DNA from: an uncultured Bacteroidia bacterium
GTDB taxonomy: Bacteria > Bacteroidota > Bacteroidia > Bacteroidales > UBA932
DNA: 64,000 nucleotides
NCBI GenBank assembly: GCA_902773925.1
Contig: CACYGI010000001.1
Location: forward strand, 1-64,000
Reading direction: 5' to 3'
The notes under the pieces were generated by a model. It did not search any database and had not been told where the DNA came from. It worked only from the letters and a program-made list of their open reading frames with translations. A program made the translations under genes and the position numbers. This document shows positions 34,677 to 42,362 of the stretch, one piece after another (the stretch's first letter is position 1; each line of letters starts with the position of its first letter).

Positions 34677-34835
34677 TCACGTCTTTGTTTGAACTTATAA
34701 AGTTACACAGATTTAGCAAACGGCATCTCATGTCTATTATCTACCTTATAAACGGACATATTTCCGAAATGCGTCACTTGCTCATTGAAAACACGCCGCA
34801 TCCTCCTCCACTCTAACCATGAAAGGGGTCATGGG

Positions 34836-34890
34836 CTCAAAAACAGGTTATCGACCTTTTCGCGACCGATAGTGGTGGGGTATCCGTGGC
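34836..34890 (-). pseudogene. R3a: duplicated 3' fragment of the metallo-beta-lactamase-fold gene
   Basis: 55 nt matching R3b (38193-38247) at 54 positions. In the minus strand it still codes HGYPTTIGREKVDNLFLSP before a stop; the intact gene ends LFLRP. The single internal difference is synonymous (ACT for ACC). No 5' part of the gene accompanies it. Confidence 0.85.
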
Positions 34891-35044
34891 AAAGGAACTT
34901 TCTATTCCATCAAAGGGCACACGATTGGCTTATTGGAAAACACACCGTGTCCCATCCGGTCTGCATATTTCGCTCCATAGATGGAGTGGAACATGCGGAA
35001 TGGACGAGACGGACTAAGTTGTAAACCGGGATTTCCTCAGCAAA

Positions 35045-35071
35045 TAAAAACTCGCTAAAAATCAGCGAGTT
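35045..35071 (-). terminator. Terminator of the small lipoprotein pair
   Basis: 8-bp stem AACTCGCT / AGCGAGTT with a 7-nt loop; on the minus strand the stem runs into TTTTTATTTG. Confidence 0.75.
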
Positions 35072-35203
35072 CTATGTTGGCAGAATTTCTTCAGCAAATA
35101 AAAACGCTATACGTAGTACGGAACGTATCCCCAGAACTATTTAGAAGCAGATTGATCAGACAAGAAATCATCCGACTGCCGGAAATAGACTTTACTAGTA
35201 CCA

Positions 35204-35275
35204 TTTGGGAAACTATTAAAGGCTATCGCCTTTATGAAGCATTTCATCAGTAATGACGAATTCCCAGACTGGTGT
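35204..35275. repeat. R1b: direct repeat matching R1a
   Basis: Covers the last ~60 nt of the small lipoprotein gene and 12 nt beyond its stop. About 63 of 72 positions match 27782-27851. Confidence 0.75.
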
Positions 35276-35704
35276 AGGATATTCCTCGTAATAATCCTGA
35301 GGTTTGGGATTAAATATCAATTCCCAATTCTGAAGATTGAAAATGCTCCTGTCAAAATCCGAAGAATCCTTGGATGACCACTGGACCAGGATATTTTCGC
35401 TTTCGTCATATATGTAGAATGGATCACAAAGAGGAGCCGGTAAAAATGTGTCACTTAAGCCGAGCTGGCTGGGATACTGCGGTGCCGTTTTCGCATAATC
35501 CTCCCAAGTTTCTCCGGGCTCCATCCAATACCAGGATTCCCGATAATAATAACCCGGGGTGATACGGATACGTTGGCTGCTGTTATTCCTTATTATGAAA
35601 TGACAAAGGTATGTTCTCTCATAATCCCACGGACGGATGATAATGGTGCAACCCTCCATAAAAAAGAGTGACGCACAAACTAATATGATTGTTATTTTTT
35701 TCAT
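35216..35704 (-). CDS. Hypothetical lipoprotein
   Basis: 162 residues. Lipobox FMEGC (C19). A beta-rich body includes HFIIRNNSSQRIRI, WYWMEPGETWEDYAK and PVWEFVITDEMLHKGDSL. It shares the order NN-x-Q-x-I then a GET motif with the protein encoded just upstream, suggesting old paralogy. The start overlaps that gene's stop (ATGA). A frameshifted remnant of a relative lies next to uvrA (R1a). No function recognised. Confidence 0.65.
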   Translation of the reverse strand: MKKITIILVCASLFFMEGCTIIIRPWDYERTYLCHFIIRNNSSQRIRITPGYYYRESWYWMEPGETWEDYAKTAPQYPSQLGLSDTFLPAPLCDPFYIYDESENILVQWSSKDSSDFDRSIFNLQNWELIFNPKPQDYYEEYPTPVWEFVITDEMLHKGDSL

Positions 35705-36231
35705 TGCAAATCCGTTTTATTGAGCGTACTACTCCATTTAAACACTGTGTATATATTCGTATCATCTTCGTACTGTTCCTTAGTGCAGGACCACTTCTTG
35801 TAATGATACAGATTCTTTTTTGATGCTTTCCCACGCGGCGTCCACGTAGCAAGCACAGCTCCGCTGGAGGCGGATATGATTTCTATCTTGGAATCTTCCT
35901 TTACGTCGCCTATGTATATCTGTTCGAAAACATATTTCGGATCTGTGGCATCAAATCGAAGATATTTCCAATATGAAAGTCCCACTTCTTCTGTTTCGCC
36001 GGAACCTATGAAACATTCTATGGTAAAAGGCCCTGTAACATAGTGATATTCACGCATAAAACTATGATAGGTATGCCTATAGACAATATCTTGACCAAGA
36101 TTATTTGTTACTTCAAATGTTGCCGTAAATATCTTATTATCTTCATCGGGATTATACAGCTTACGGCAGCCCCCCGCAGCAACCAGACAAATGACTGCCA
36201 ACACGATGAAAACTGTTTTCTTATGTTTCAT
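35701..36231 (-). CDS. Hypothetical lipoprotein
   Basis: 176 residues from MKHKKTVFIVLAV; an upstream in-frame ATG nine codons earlier gives a poorer signal peptide. Lipobox AAGGC. A beta-rich body includes FEVTNNLGQDIVYRHTYH, IECFIGSGETEEVGLSYW and SSGAVLATWTPRGK. First of a coupled pair with the lipoprotein at 35216. No domain recognised. Confidence 0.6.
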   Translation of the reverse strand: MKHKKTVFIVLAVICLVAAGGCRKLYNPDEDNKIFTATFEVTNNLGQDIVYRHTYHSFMREYHYVTGPFTIECFIGSGETEEVGLSYWKYLRFDATDPKYVFEQIYIGDVKEDSKIEIISASSGAVLATWTPRGKASKKNLYHYKKWSCTKEQYEDDTNIYTVFKWSSTLNKTDLQ

Positions 36232-36264
36232 ATTGTAGAAGAAGTATGTTTTCTCCAAATGTTC

Positions 36265-36318
36265 TAAAGGTACTGATTATTCATTAAAACTCCAATTATT
36301 CAACTATCTACGATCCTG
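36265..36318 (-). repeat. R2b: direct repeat with a possible promoter, upstream of the lipoprotein pair
   Basis: 36271-36318 match R2a. The minus strand reads TTG, 20 nt, TACCTTTA. A further candidate -7 box (minus-strand TAAATTTG) lies upstream at 36350-36357, so R2b could be leader rather than promoter. Confidence 0.65.
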
Positions 36319-36410
36319 AATAGACTTTGCAGCCAATAGTTTCAAGGGACAAATTTACGACCTTTTGTTTGGGGTATTGCATAATCAGGCAGGGAAATAT
36401 CTTACAGAGG

Positions 36411-36453
36411 AAAAATAAAATCGGCCCAACAGCGCATTCTGGGGCCGATTTTA
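36411..36453 (-). terminator. Terminator of the hipBST-like operon
   Basis: 12-bp stem TAAAATCGGCCC / GGGCCGATTTTA with a 14-nt loop; minus-strand tail ATTTTTCC. It lies 87 nt past the toxin stop. Confidence 0.75.
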
Positions 36454-36539
36454 TAGTAAGACAAAATAAATATCTTACATATAACTCAATATGCTGATTA
36501 TCAGCTATTTATAAATACGTTTTGATAATATTCTGATTT

Positions 36540-37562
36540 TCAATAAATTAGCCGACTCTTGTCAGAGACTCTCTTGAACCTTGCTATTCGCTCACTGACA
36601 GTTCTCAGATAGTGTCGTCTCATCTTGTCGTTCAGAAAACTGCATTGGCAAAGTCTTATGGCAGTATCGGGCAATTGCATATACTTGTCAAGTATCCTGT
36701 CCGCACGGGCTTTCACCAGACCGATGCGTGCCCCGAAACGCTCAAAGTCCAGGCGACAGGGATGTCCGGTCTGGACATAGACATCACTTTTTGCAATATT
36801 GGGAGAAAGCCCTCCATCAAGACCAAAATCATCGCCGCGAACGTGTAAAGCGGTATTAAGAAGATCATATGCCGGGGCAAGACGGTAATCCTGTCCCTGA
36901 AGGATAAGGGAAAAATTCTTCAAGTGGTCATCTCCATTGGCATAAATGTAGTTGAACACCACTAGCTCAAAGAATCTTTCCATATCGACCTTCCACGCCG
37001 GGACTGTATCCCGGATAACTGCAGCTATATCTTCGTAGCAACCGGAATATTTAAAATTTTGTCCATCATTCTGCTCATTCCTCCCGACCAACGACGCGAA
37101 ATCTTCCATAAGCAGCTTTGAGCCATCCGTCAGGACATCAAATCGCCGGGTAACATATACCATCTGGCCTTTGGGGGTAAAGCAAATCCCGTTTGCGGCT
37201 GTCTGTATTCCATATACCTGCGACGCAATCTGCATAGTCAGATTCTCATTGGCAGGTATCTGCTTCCTCTCGCGAAGAGTCTCATCCCAGGGCCCAGGCT
37301 TCAAAATGTAAGTAGACTGCTCGCCTTCTCCGGCTATCCTTATGCGGTTACCATCTATGACGGCCGGAAACTTCTCCTGAACACCCGATACTGATATCCT
37401 TCGCATGGCATCTCCAATATCCGGCCTGTCATTGAGAGAGTCAAAATCGAAATCCAACATATGACTCACCGTATGGCCGTCAAATAGAGTTTTGACAGCC
37501 TTCGCGCTATACGTGGCGAAACCATTCTCAAGACAGGAAGGGCAATGTGCAATCTCTTTCAT
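36540..37562 (-). CDS. HipT-like Ser/Thr kinase toxin (HipA kinase core)
   Basis: 340 residues. The N-terminus has a short Cys motif (CPSCLEN). The Gly-rich loop reads SVSGVQEKFP, with two serines placed like the autophosphorylation sites of HipT kinases. The Lys of YILKPGPWDE, the catalytic loop NGDDHLKNFSL and metal-binding PAYDLLN are all intact. HipA-family kinases phosphorylate an aminoacyl-tRNA synthetase (GltX for HipA, TrpS for E. coli HipT) and stop growth. It lacks the N-subdomain, which is encoded separately just upstream with an ATGA overlap. The target here is unknown. Confidence 0.85.
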   Translation of the reverse strand: MKEIAHCPSCLENGFATYSAKAVKTLFDGHTVSHMLDFDFDSLNDRPDIGDAMRRISVSGVQEKFPAVIDGNRIRIAGEGEQSTYILKPGPWDETLRERKQIPANENLTMQIASQVYGIQTAANGICFTPKGQMVYVTRRFDVLTDGSKLLMEDFASLVGRNEQNDGQNFKYSGCYEDIAAVIRDTVPAWKVDMERFFELVVFNYIYANGDDHLKNFSLILQGQDYRLAPAYDLLNTALHVRGDDFGLDGGLSPNIAKSDVYVQTGHPCRLDFERFGARIGLVKARADRILDKYMQLPDTAIRLCQCSFLNDKMRRHYLRTVSERIARFKRVSDKSRLIY

Positions 37563-37885
37563 ATGGATGACAATCTGACGTGAACTCCTCCTATAAAATC
37601 CCGTCCCGCCATAGCTGAAAGCAACCCGAACAAATCCTTTTCATCGATTCTGTTCGCTCTGCAAATCACTTTGCGGTTGGATCCTTCTGGAAGCATATTT
37701 GCGAAGAAGGGAAATAAAACTGAAGATTCGTAAACATCCTTCCTCTTGGATAAGGAAACGGATATGGAAGGAGCGTCAGACGACAGGTATTCCGGATCGT
37801 ACCTGAAAGAATAGCTCTCCCCCGGCTGATTCTCAACCAGTAAACCAGCCTTCATATTATTGACATATACCTCGAGTTGTCTCAT
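37559..37885 (-). CDS. HipS-like protein (HipA N-subdomain)
   Basis: 108 residues matching only the HipA N-terminal subdomain 1: LEVYVNNMKAGLL, YSFRYDPEYL, ISVSLSKRKDVY, FFANMLPEGSNR and DLFGLLSAMAGRDFIGGV. In tripartite HipBST systems this piece (HipS) is the antitoxin that neutralises the kinase. It overlaps the kinase start by 4 nt and follows the HTH gene by 11 nt. Confidence 0.85.
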   Translation of the reverse strand: MRQLEVYVNNMKAGLLVENQPGESYSFRYDPEYLSSDAPSISVSLSKRKDVYESSVLFPFFANMLPEGSNRKVICRANRIDEKDLFGLLSAMAGRDFIGGVHVRLSSI

Positions 37886-37896
37886 TGTTGATGGAA

Positions 37897-38097
37897 TTAT
37901 ACTGTCTGACGAACTTTGAATATGATCTCCATCCCGAGGACATCCATTATTTTGGAAACTGTGGCCAACGACGGGTTTCCTTTACCTCGCTCTATATCCT
38001 TAAGGGTTGCCAAACCGATTCCGGCTATTTCAGCCAAGTCCTGTTGTGAAATAGCAAGCGTTTTTCTCCGCCTTTTTATAACTTGCGCAATATCCAT
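37897..38097 (-). CDS. HipB-like HTH transcriptional regulator
   Basis: 66 residues from MDIAQVIKRRRKTLAI. Cro/C1-type helix-turn-helix: SQQDLAEIAGIGLATLKDIERGKGNPSL. It heads the hipB-hipS-hipT order. The internal ATG is chosen because the longer frame starts inside the promoter. Two N8-spaced palindromes flank the promoter and are its likely operators. Confidence 0.85.
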   Translation of the reverse strand: MDIAQVIKRRRKTLAISQQDLAEIAGIGLATLKDIERGKGNPSLATVSKIMDVLGMEIIFKVRQTV

Positions 38098-38101
38098 AAG
38101 T

Positions 38102-38180
38102 CCAATATAATAAACTATTGGCACAAAGATATGCAATTATAATAGAAAAACAAATATCAAAGTACAATATATCGTACTTT
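38102..38180 (-). promoter_or_regulatory. hipBST-like promoter with two N8-spaced palindromic operators
   Basis: Minus strand: TTTG (38151-38154), exactly 19 nt, TATCTTTG (38124-38131). Upstream is AAAGTAC-N8-GTACTTT (38159-38180). At the likely transcription start is CCAATA-N8-TATTGG (38102-38121). The sequences differ but share the 8-nt spacer, the same arrangement as E. coli HipB operators (TATCC-N8-GGATA). Confidence 0.8.
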
Positions 38181-38185
38181 TACAT

Positions 38186-38830
38186 CTACGGTCTCAAAAA
38201 CAGGTTATCGACCTTTTCGCGACCGATGGTGGTGGGGTATCCGTGGCCGGGGAGGATCCGGGTGCTGTCGGGGAGGCAGAGCAGGCGGGTGCGGACAGAG
38301 TCGAGGATGGCATTGGCATCACCGGTCGGAAGGTCTGTGCGGCCAATACTGCCCTCGAAGATAGTGTCGCCGGAAAACAGCAGACCGGAGTCTTCGTTGT
38401 AATAACATACACAGCCCGAAGTATGGCCCGGCGTATGGATCACCTGAAAGACAGCCTTGCCCAGATGAAGCATCTCCCCTCCTTCCAGAAGATTGAAAGG
38501 GCCCTTCGGCTCCTCGAGCTGCAGATCCATCCAGGCCGCCATCCGGCGCGCCATCGGAAGCTGCTGTACCTCCTCGCGATGCATCCAGACCGGAGTATTC
38601 CACTTGCCGCGAACGGCATCAAGGCCAAGGATATGATCGAAATGCGCGTGCGTGAGCCAGATTGCCTCCGGTTTGAGGCCCGTTTCGGTGACAAATTGCT
38701 CAAGACGCTCGAATTCCCGACCCGACGCACAACCGGGATCGATGATGGCACAATGCAGTCCCTCATCCCAGACGAGCCAGGTACATTCACGGATGGGATT
38801 GAAATAAAAAAATTTGAATTCCACTTGCAA
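38186..38830 (-). CDS. Metallo-beta-lactamase-fold hydrolase (glyoxalase II-like)
   Basis: 214 residues. Metal-binding motif THAHFDH, later ligands in HTPGHTSG and SGDTIFEGSIGRTDLP, and ILPGHGYPTT at the C-terminus. Homologues hydrolyse thioesters such as S-lactoylglutathione or related metabolites; the exact substrate is unknown. The start reads TTG (MQVEFKFFYFNPI); a GTG two codons later is an alternative and there is no ATG. Its last 55 nt are repeated at 34836 (R3a), so this 3' end marks the edge of the accessory hotspot. Confidence 0.88.
   Translation of the reverse strand: MQVEFKFFYFNPIRECTWLVWDEGLHCAIIDPGCASGREFERLEQFVTETGLKPEAIWLTHAHFDHILGLDAVRGKWNTPVWMHREEVQQLPMARRMAAWMDLQLEEPKGPFNLLEGGEMLHLGKAVFQVIHTPGHTSGCVCYYNEDSGLLFSGDTIFEGSIGRTDLPTGDANAILDSVRTRLLCLPDSTRILPGHGYPTTIGREKVDNLFLRP
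38193..38247. repeat. R3b: direct repeat inside the metallo-beta-lactamase-fold gene
   Basis: 54 of 55 positions match 34836-34890, same orientation, 3357 nt apart. Confidence 0.85.
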
Positions 38831-38845
38831 AGACTCTTAGTCCTG

Positions 38846-38853
38846 CAAATATA
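38846..38853 (-). promoter_or_regulatory. Putative -7 element of the metallo-beta-lactamase-fold gene
   Basis: Minus-strand TATATTTG between the feo cluster and the TTG start, leader about 9 nt. Confidence 0.5.
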
Positions 38854-38861
38854 ACAAAAAC

Positions 38862-39041
38862 TTACCGCTTGCAGCAGCCGCTGCGCCCTGCAAAGGGACA
38901 TCCGGAGCACGAATCGTCGCAGGAAGCTGACGAACCCCCGCCATTGCAGGAGCAGCCACCCCGCCTGCCGCGCGAAACACGGTAGATAAGATATGCCGCC
39001 GCCGCGAGCACAAGGACCGCTATGATGATGTACTGCAGCAT
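38862..39041 (-). CDS. FeoB-associated Cys-rich membrane protein
   Basis: 59 residues read directly from the sequence. An N-terminal membrane helix (MLQYIIIAVLVLAAAAYLIY) is followed by a short cytoplasmic tail with eight cysteines (GGCSCNGGG, SCDDSCSGCP, SGCCKR). It starts 1 nt after the FeoB stop. The family accompanies FeoB and probably helps Fe(II) handling at the transporter. Confidence 0.85.
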   Translation of the reverse strand: MLQYIIIAVLVLAAAAYLIYRVSRGRRGGCSCNGGGSSASCDDSCSGCPFAGRSGCCKR

Positions 39042-39042
39042 A

Positions 39043-41460
39043 TCAGAAGAGACTCCCTATCTGATAGACCAGCGCACTTACGACCCAGGCCAGAGCAGTG
39101 GTATAGAGAGCTGCGATGATGGCCCATTTATGCTTGCCGGTCTCGTTCCTGATAGCCGTAACCGTCGCAATGCACGGGAAATACAGCAGCACGAAAAGCA
39201 GATAGCAAATAGCCGTCAGCGGCGTAATGCCGTCGGCTTCCATCGCGGCGCGAAGTCTCTCCCCACCGGTAAGATCTCCGGCATCGGGCGCATCCTCGCG
39301 GGCCGTAAGGGCCTCGCGGGCGGCATCGTCGCTATAGAGGACTCCGATGGTAGATGCGACAATCTCCTTGGCCCCGACACCCGCAAGCAGCGAGACATCC
39401 AGCTTCCAGTTGAAGCCCTGCGGGCGGAATACCGGCTCAACTATATGTCCGAGACGGCCGATGCAGCTCTGCTCCTGCTGCTCTTTGACACTGAGACTGT
39501 CATCGTGCGGGAAATACCCGAGAGCCCAGACAATCACGCTGGCGGCCAGGATGATCGTACCCATCTTCTGAAGATACTGGCGGCCCTTCTCCCAGGTATG
39601 GCGGAAGATAGCCTTGCCCGTAGGGCAACGGTACGGCGGCAGCTCCATCACGAAGGGAGTATCATCCCCGCGCAGCACGAAACGGCTCAGGATGCGGCTT
39701 ACGACAACGGCCGTTACGATGCCAGCCACATACAGGCCGATCATCACGAGACTCTGGTATTTGACAGCGAAAAACGTCCCCACGATCATAATATATATCG
39801 GCAGGCGGGCGCTGCACGACATAAACGGCATCACGAGCATCGTGATAAGGCGCGAACGACGGCTCTCGATCATACGCGTGGACATAATTGCCGGCACGTT
39901 GCAGCCGAAACCCATCACCAGCGGAATGAAAGATTTGCCGTGCAGGCCCATCTTGTGCATCGGCTTGTCCATAATGAATGCCGCGCGCGCCATATATCCC
40001 GAATCCTCCATAAAGGAGATAAACGCGTAGAGAATCAGTATCTGCGGCAGGAAGACCATCACGCTGCCTACGCCCCCCACCACGCCGTCAACCAGCAGGT
40101 CGCGGACCGGCCCTTCGGGCAATACATTGCCAAGCAGCGAGCCCAGCGCGGCGAAACCCGCCTCCAGCCAGTCCATCGGGTATTGGCCTACGGCAAATGT
40201 CACCTCGAACATCAGCAGTAGCAGCGCGAAGAAAATCGGGAAACCGAAATACTTGTGCGTCAGGATGGCGTCAAGCTTATGCGTGAAACGGTAAAGCCCG
40301 TGGTTGTCGCCCATCCGGTAACCGGCCTCCTTCAATGCGCCGTGGATAAAACCGTACTTGGCATCCATTATGGCCGTCTCGAGGTCAGTCTTGGACTCCT
40401 CGCGCACGCGCGCCGCCACGTGGGAGACCTCCTCGTCTATCGCGGCAGCCTGCGGCAGCCCTTCAATCAGCTTGTGAATCTCGGTATCGCCCTCCAAAAG
40501 CTTTACGGCCAGATATCGCAGCGAATAGCGCGCCCGCAGCCCGGAATCTCGCAGCAGGGCCCAGATGGCCGAAATACCATCCTCCATCTCGTGACCGTAA
40601 TTGATATGGATATGGCGGTAATGCGCATCCTCGTCCTCCGTACCCTCGTAGAGCCTGACAATCGCCGCAAAGAGATCCTGTACCCCACGGCCCGTGCGGA
40701 ACGAGGTCGGTACCATCGGTATGCCGAACAGCTCGCCCAGACGGTCGCAGTCCAGACTGTCCCCGCGGCGCTCCAGCTCGTCGTACATATTGAGCGCCCC
40801 GACGATACGCAGGTGCATATCCACCAGCTGCGTGGTAAGGTAGAGATTGCGCTCCAGATTGGACGAATCTATGACGTTGATGATGATATCCGGCGTCTTC
40901 TCGACGATATGCCGGCGGACATAGAGCTCCTCCGGGCTGTAGGCCGAAAGCGAATACGTGCCCGGCAGATCGACCAGATTGAGGATATAATCGCCGTAAG
41001 TGGCCCTGCCCTCCTTCGCGTCCACAGTCACGCCGCTGTAATTGCCGACGCGTTCGTGCGCGCCGCTGGCGAAATTGAAGAGAGACGTCTTGCCGCAATT
41101 GGGATTGCCGACGATGGCGACATTGATAATGCGGCGCTCAGCCTTGAACGAAGGATCCGAAGAATGGTCGTTCTCCGTAGCCTCGAAACCCGGCAGATCC
41201 TCTGCATCGGAAGACATCCGGCGGCTGGCCTCATCGGTATATGGCACGACCTCTATCATCTCCGCTTCGCGGCGGCGGAGCGAGACCTCATATCCCAGCA
41301 CGCGGTACTTGACCGGGTCCTGCAGCGGCGCATTGAGCAGCACCTCGATCGAATGTCCTTTGATGAAGCCCATCTCGATGATGCGCTTGCGGAAGCCGCC
41401 GTGGCCGAGCACCTTGACAATAATTCCTTTCTCTCCTGTATGAAGCTCAGACAGTCTCAT
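39043..41460 (-). CDS. feoB: Ferrous iron transporter, FeoA-FeoB fusion
   Basis: 805 residues. Residues 1-75 are an SH3-like FeoA domain (HTGEKGIIVKVLGHGGFRKR, RVLGYEVSLRRREAEMIEV). The G domain follows: G1 GNPNCGKTSLFN, switch YSGVTVDAKEG, G3 DLPGTYSL. The C-terminal half is the polytopic channel with two Gate domains. Imports Fe(II). Well-formed promoter upstream; followed by the Cys-rich partner gene. Confidence 0.95.
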   Translation of the reverse strand: MRLSELHTGEKGIIVKVLGHGGFRKRIIEMGFIKGHSIEVLLNAPLQDPVKYRVLGYEVSLRRREAEMIEVVPYTDEASRRMSSDAEDLPGFEATENDHSSDPSFKAERRIINVAIVGNPNCGKTSLFNFASGAHERVGNYSGVTVDAKEGRATYGDYILNLVDLPGTYSLSAYSPEELYVRRHIVEKTPDIIINVIDSSNLERNLYLTTQLVDMHLRIVGALNMYDELERRGDSLDCDRLGELFGIPMVPTSFRTGRGVQDLFAAIVRLYEGTEDEDAHYRHIHINYGHEMEDGISAIWALLRDSGLRARYSLRYLAVKLLEGDTEIHKLIEGLPQAAAIDEEVSHVAARVREESKTDLETAIMDAKYGFIHGALKEAGYRMGDNHGLYRFTHKLDAILTHKYFGFPIFFALLLLMFEVTFAVGQYPMDWLEAGFAALGSLLGNVLPEGPVRDLLVDGVVGGVGSVMVFLPQILILYAFISFMEDSGYMARAAFIMDKPMHKMGLHGKSFIPLVMGFGCNVPAIMSTRMIESRRSRLITMLVMPFMSCSARLPIYIMIVGTFFAVKYQSLVMIGLYVAGIVTAVVVSRILSRFVLRGDDTPFVMELPPYRCPTGKAIFRHTWEKGRQYLQKMGTIILAASVIVWALGYFPHDDSLSVKEQQEQSCIGRLGHIVEPVFRPQGFNWKLDVSLLAGVGAKEIVASTIGVLYSDDAAREALTAREDAPDAGDLTGGERLRAAMEADGITPLTAICYLLFVLLYFPCIATVTAIRNETGKHKWAIIAALYTTALAWVVSALVYQIGSLF

Positions 41461-41481
41461 CCATACTTACTTTTGAGGGTA

Positions 41482-41512
41482 CAAAGTTACCCCGACGGGA
41501 TGATAAGGTCAA
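41482..41512 (-). promoter_or_regulatory. feoB promoter
   Basis: Minus strand TTG, 20 nt, TAACTTTG, about 20 nt of leader. I see no clear Fur box. Confidence 0.65.
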
Positions 41513-41547
41513 TACCAAAAAATAATGATTTATCGAAATTGTTTTTG

Positions 41548-41555
41548 TACATTTG
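41548..41555 (+). promoter_or_regulatory. Putative -7 element of the deoxynucleoside kinase gene
   Basis: TACATTTG, leader about 18 nt; divergent from the feoB promoter. Confidence 0.5.
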
Positions 41556-41579
41556 TTCGATTAACAAACTGGTCTAACT

Positions 41580-42194
41580 ATGCATATAGCTATCGCAGGC
41601 AATATCGGAAGCGGCAAGACGACACTCACCCGCATGATCACCGAACATTTCGGCTGGACGCCGAAGTTCGAATCGGTCGAATACAATCCCTATCTGTCGG
41701 ATTTTTACAATGATATGGAGCGTTGGTCATTCAACATCCAGATCTACTTCCTCAACAAGCGTTTCCTCGACGTGGTTGAGATTCGCAAGAGCGACAAGAT
41801 CATCGTCCAGGACCGAAGCATCTACGAAGATGCCTGCATTTTCGCCCCCAATCTCCACGATATGGGGCTGATGGCCACCCGCGACTTCGAGAACTACTCT
41901 TCACTTTTCTCCCTGATGGTCTCGCTGGTCCAGGCACCCGACCTGCTCATCTACCTTCGCAGCTCCATCCCCAATCTGGTAGCCAACATCCAGAAGCGCG
42001 GCCGCGAATATGAGAGCAGCATCCGCCTCGACTACCTCAAGGGCCTCAACGAGCGCTACGAAGCGTGGATCGAGAGCTACAAGGACGGCAAGCTCCTGAT
42101 AGTCGATGTGAACAATCTCAAATTCCAGGAAAACCCGGCCGATTTCAGCGCCATCTGCGACAAGATCGAGGCCCAGTTGCACGGACTGTTCTAA
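41580..42194 (+). CDS. Deoxynucleoside kinase
   Basis: 204 residues. P-loop AGNIGSGKTTLT, substrate-site EYNPYLSDFYNDM and SFNIQIYFLNKR, the DRS motif QDRSIYEDACIFA, and a lid region RGREYESSIRLDYL. The family phosphorylates deoxyadenosine/deoxyguanosine (or other deoxynucleosides) for dNTP salvage. A small peptide gene starts 17 nt downstream. Confidence 0.9.
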   Translation: MHIAIAGNIGSGKTTLTRMITEHFGWTPKFESVEYNPYLSDFYNDMERWSFNIQIYFLNKRFLDVVEIRKSDKIIVQDRSIYEDACIFAPNLHDMGLMATRDFENYSSLFSLMVSLVQAPDLLIYLRSSIPNLVANIQKRGREYESSIRLDYLKGLNERYEAWIESYKDGKLLIVDVNNLKFQENPADFSAICDKIEAQLHGLF

Positions 42195-42211
42195 CAAACA
42201 CCACATACACG

Positions 42212-42361
42212 ATGATTACAGACATTATTTCCACCTGCAAGATGCCATATTCGCCGCCTCTTGTGGAGACGGTGACTACCAACTCCGGAAGGATCATTTG
42301 CGCAAGTCCGGATGCCGGAGGCAACGAGGATATAGGTTATGAAAAATGGAATAATTGGTAA
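42212..42361 (+). CDS. Small peptide preceding a surface lipoprotein gene
   Basis: 49 residues starting MITDIISTCKMPYSPPLVET. No signal segment. Central IICASPDAGG and a C-terminal EKWNNW. It has the same plan as the peptide at 8281: Y-x-x-P-x-V near the start, a central hydrophobic-CAS or -LAS motif, and an acidic Gly/Trp/Asn tail. Its stop is separated by 1 nt from the start of the lipoprotein gene, so the two are translationally linked. Function unknown. Confidence 0.6.
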   Translation: MITDIISTCKMPYSPPLVETVTTNSGRIICASPDAGGNEDIGYEKWNNW

Positions 42362-42362
42362 A

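Larger units (their letters stand above)
34677..35215. other. Gene-poor stretch between the two hotspot units
   Basis: I find no convincing gene in these 539 nt. They hold the R3a gene fragment, a terminator hairpin, a short tandem motif (TCAGCAAATAAAAAC at 35037 and 35091) and the left end of R1b. Confidence 0.6.

Noticed and set aside
34785..35024. A 79-codon frame between the hotspot halves
   Set aside because: It runs antisense across the R3a gene fragment and has no signal, motif or promoter.
27782..38247. The repeated anchors explained purely as an assembly artefact
   Set aside because: A chimera of two alleles would give identical repeats; these differ by substitutions and gaps (about 63/72, 43/48, 54/55). 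Not excluded, but less likely, so the structure is reported with a long-read check.
27782..38247. A transposon or integrative element carrying the hotspot
   Set aside because: No transposase, integrase, relaxase, terminal inverted repeats or tRNA gene is seen anywhere in the interval.
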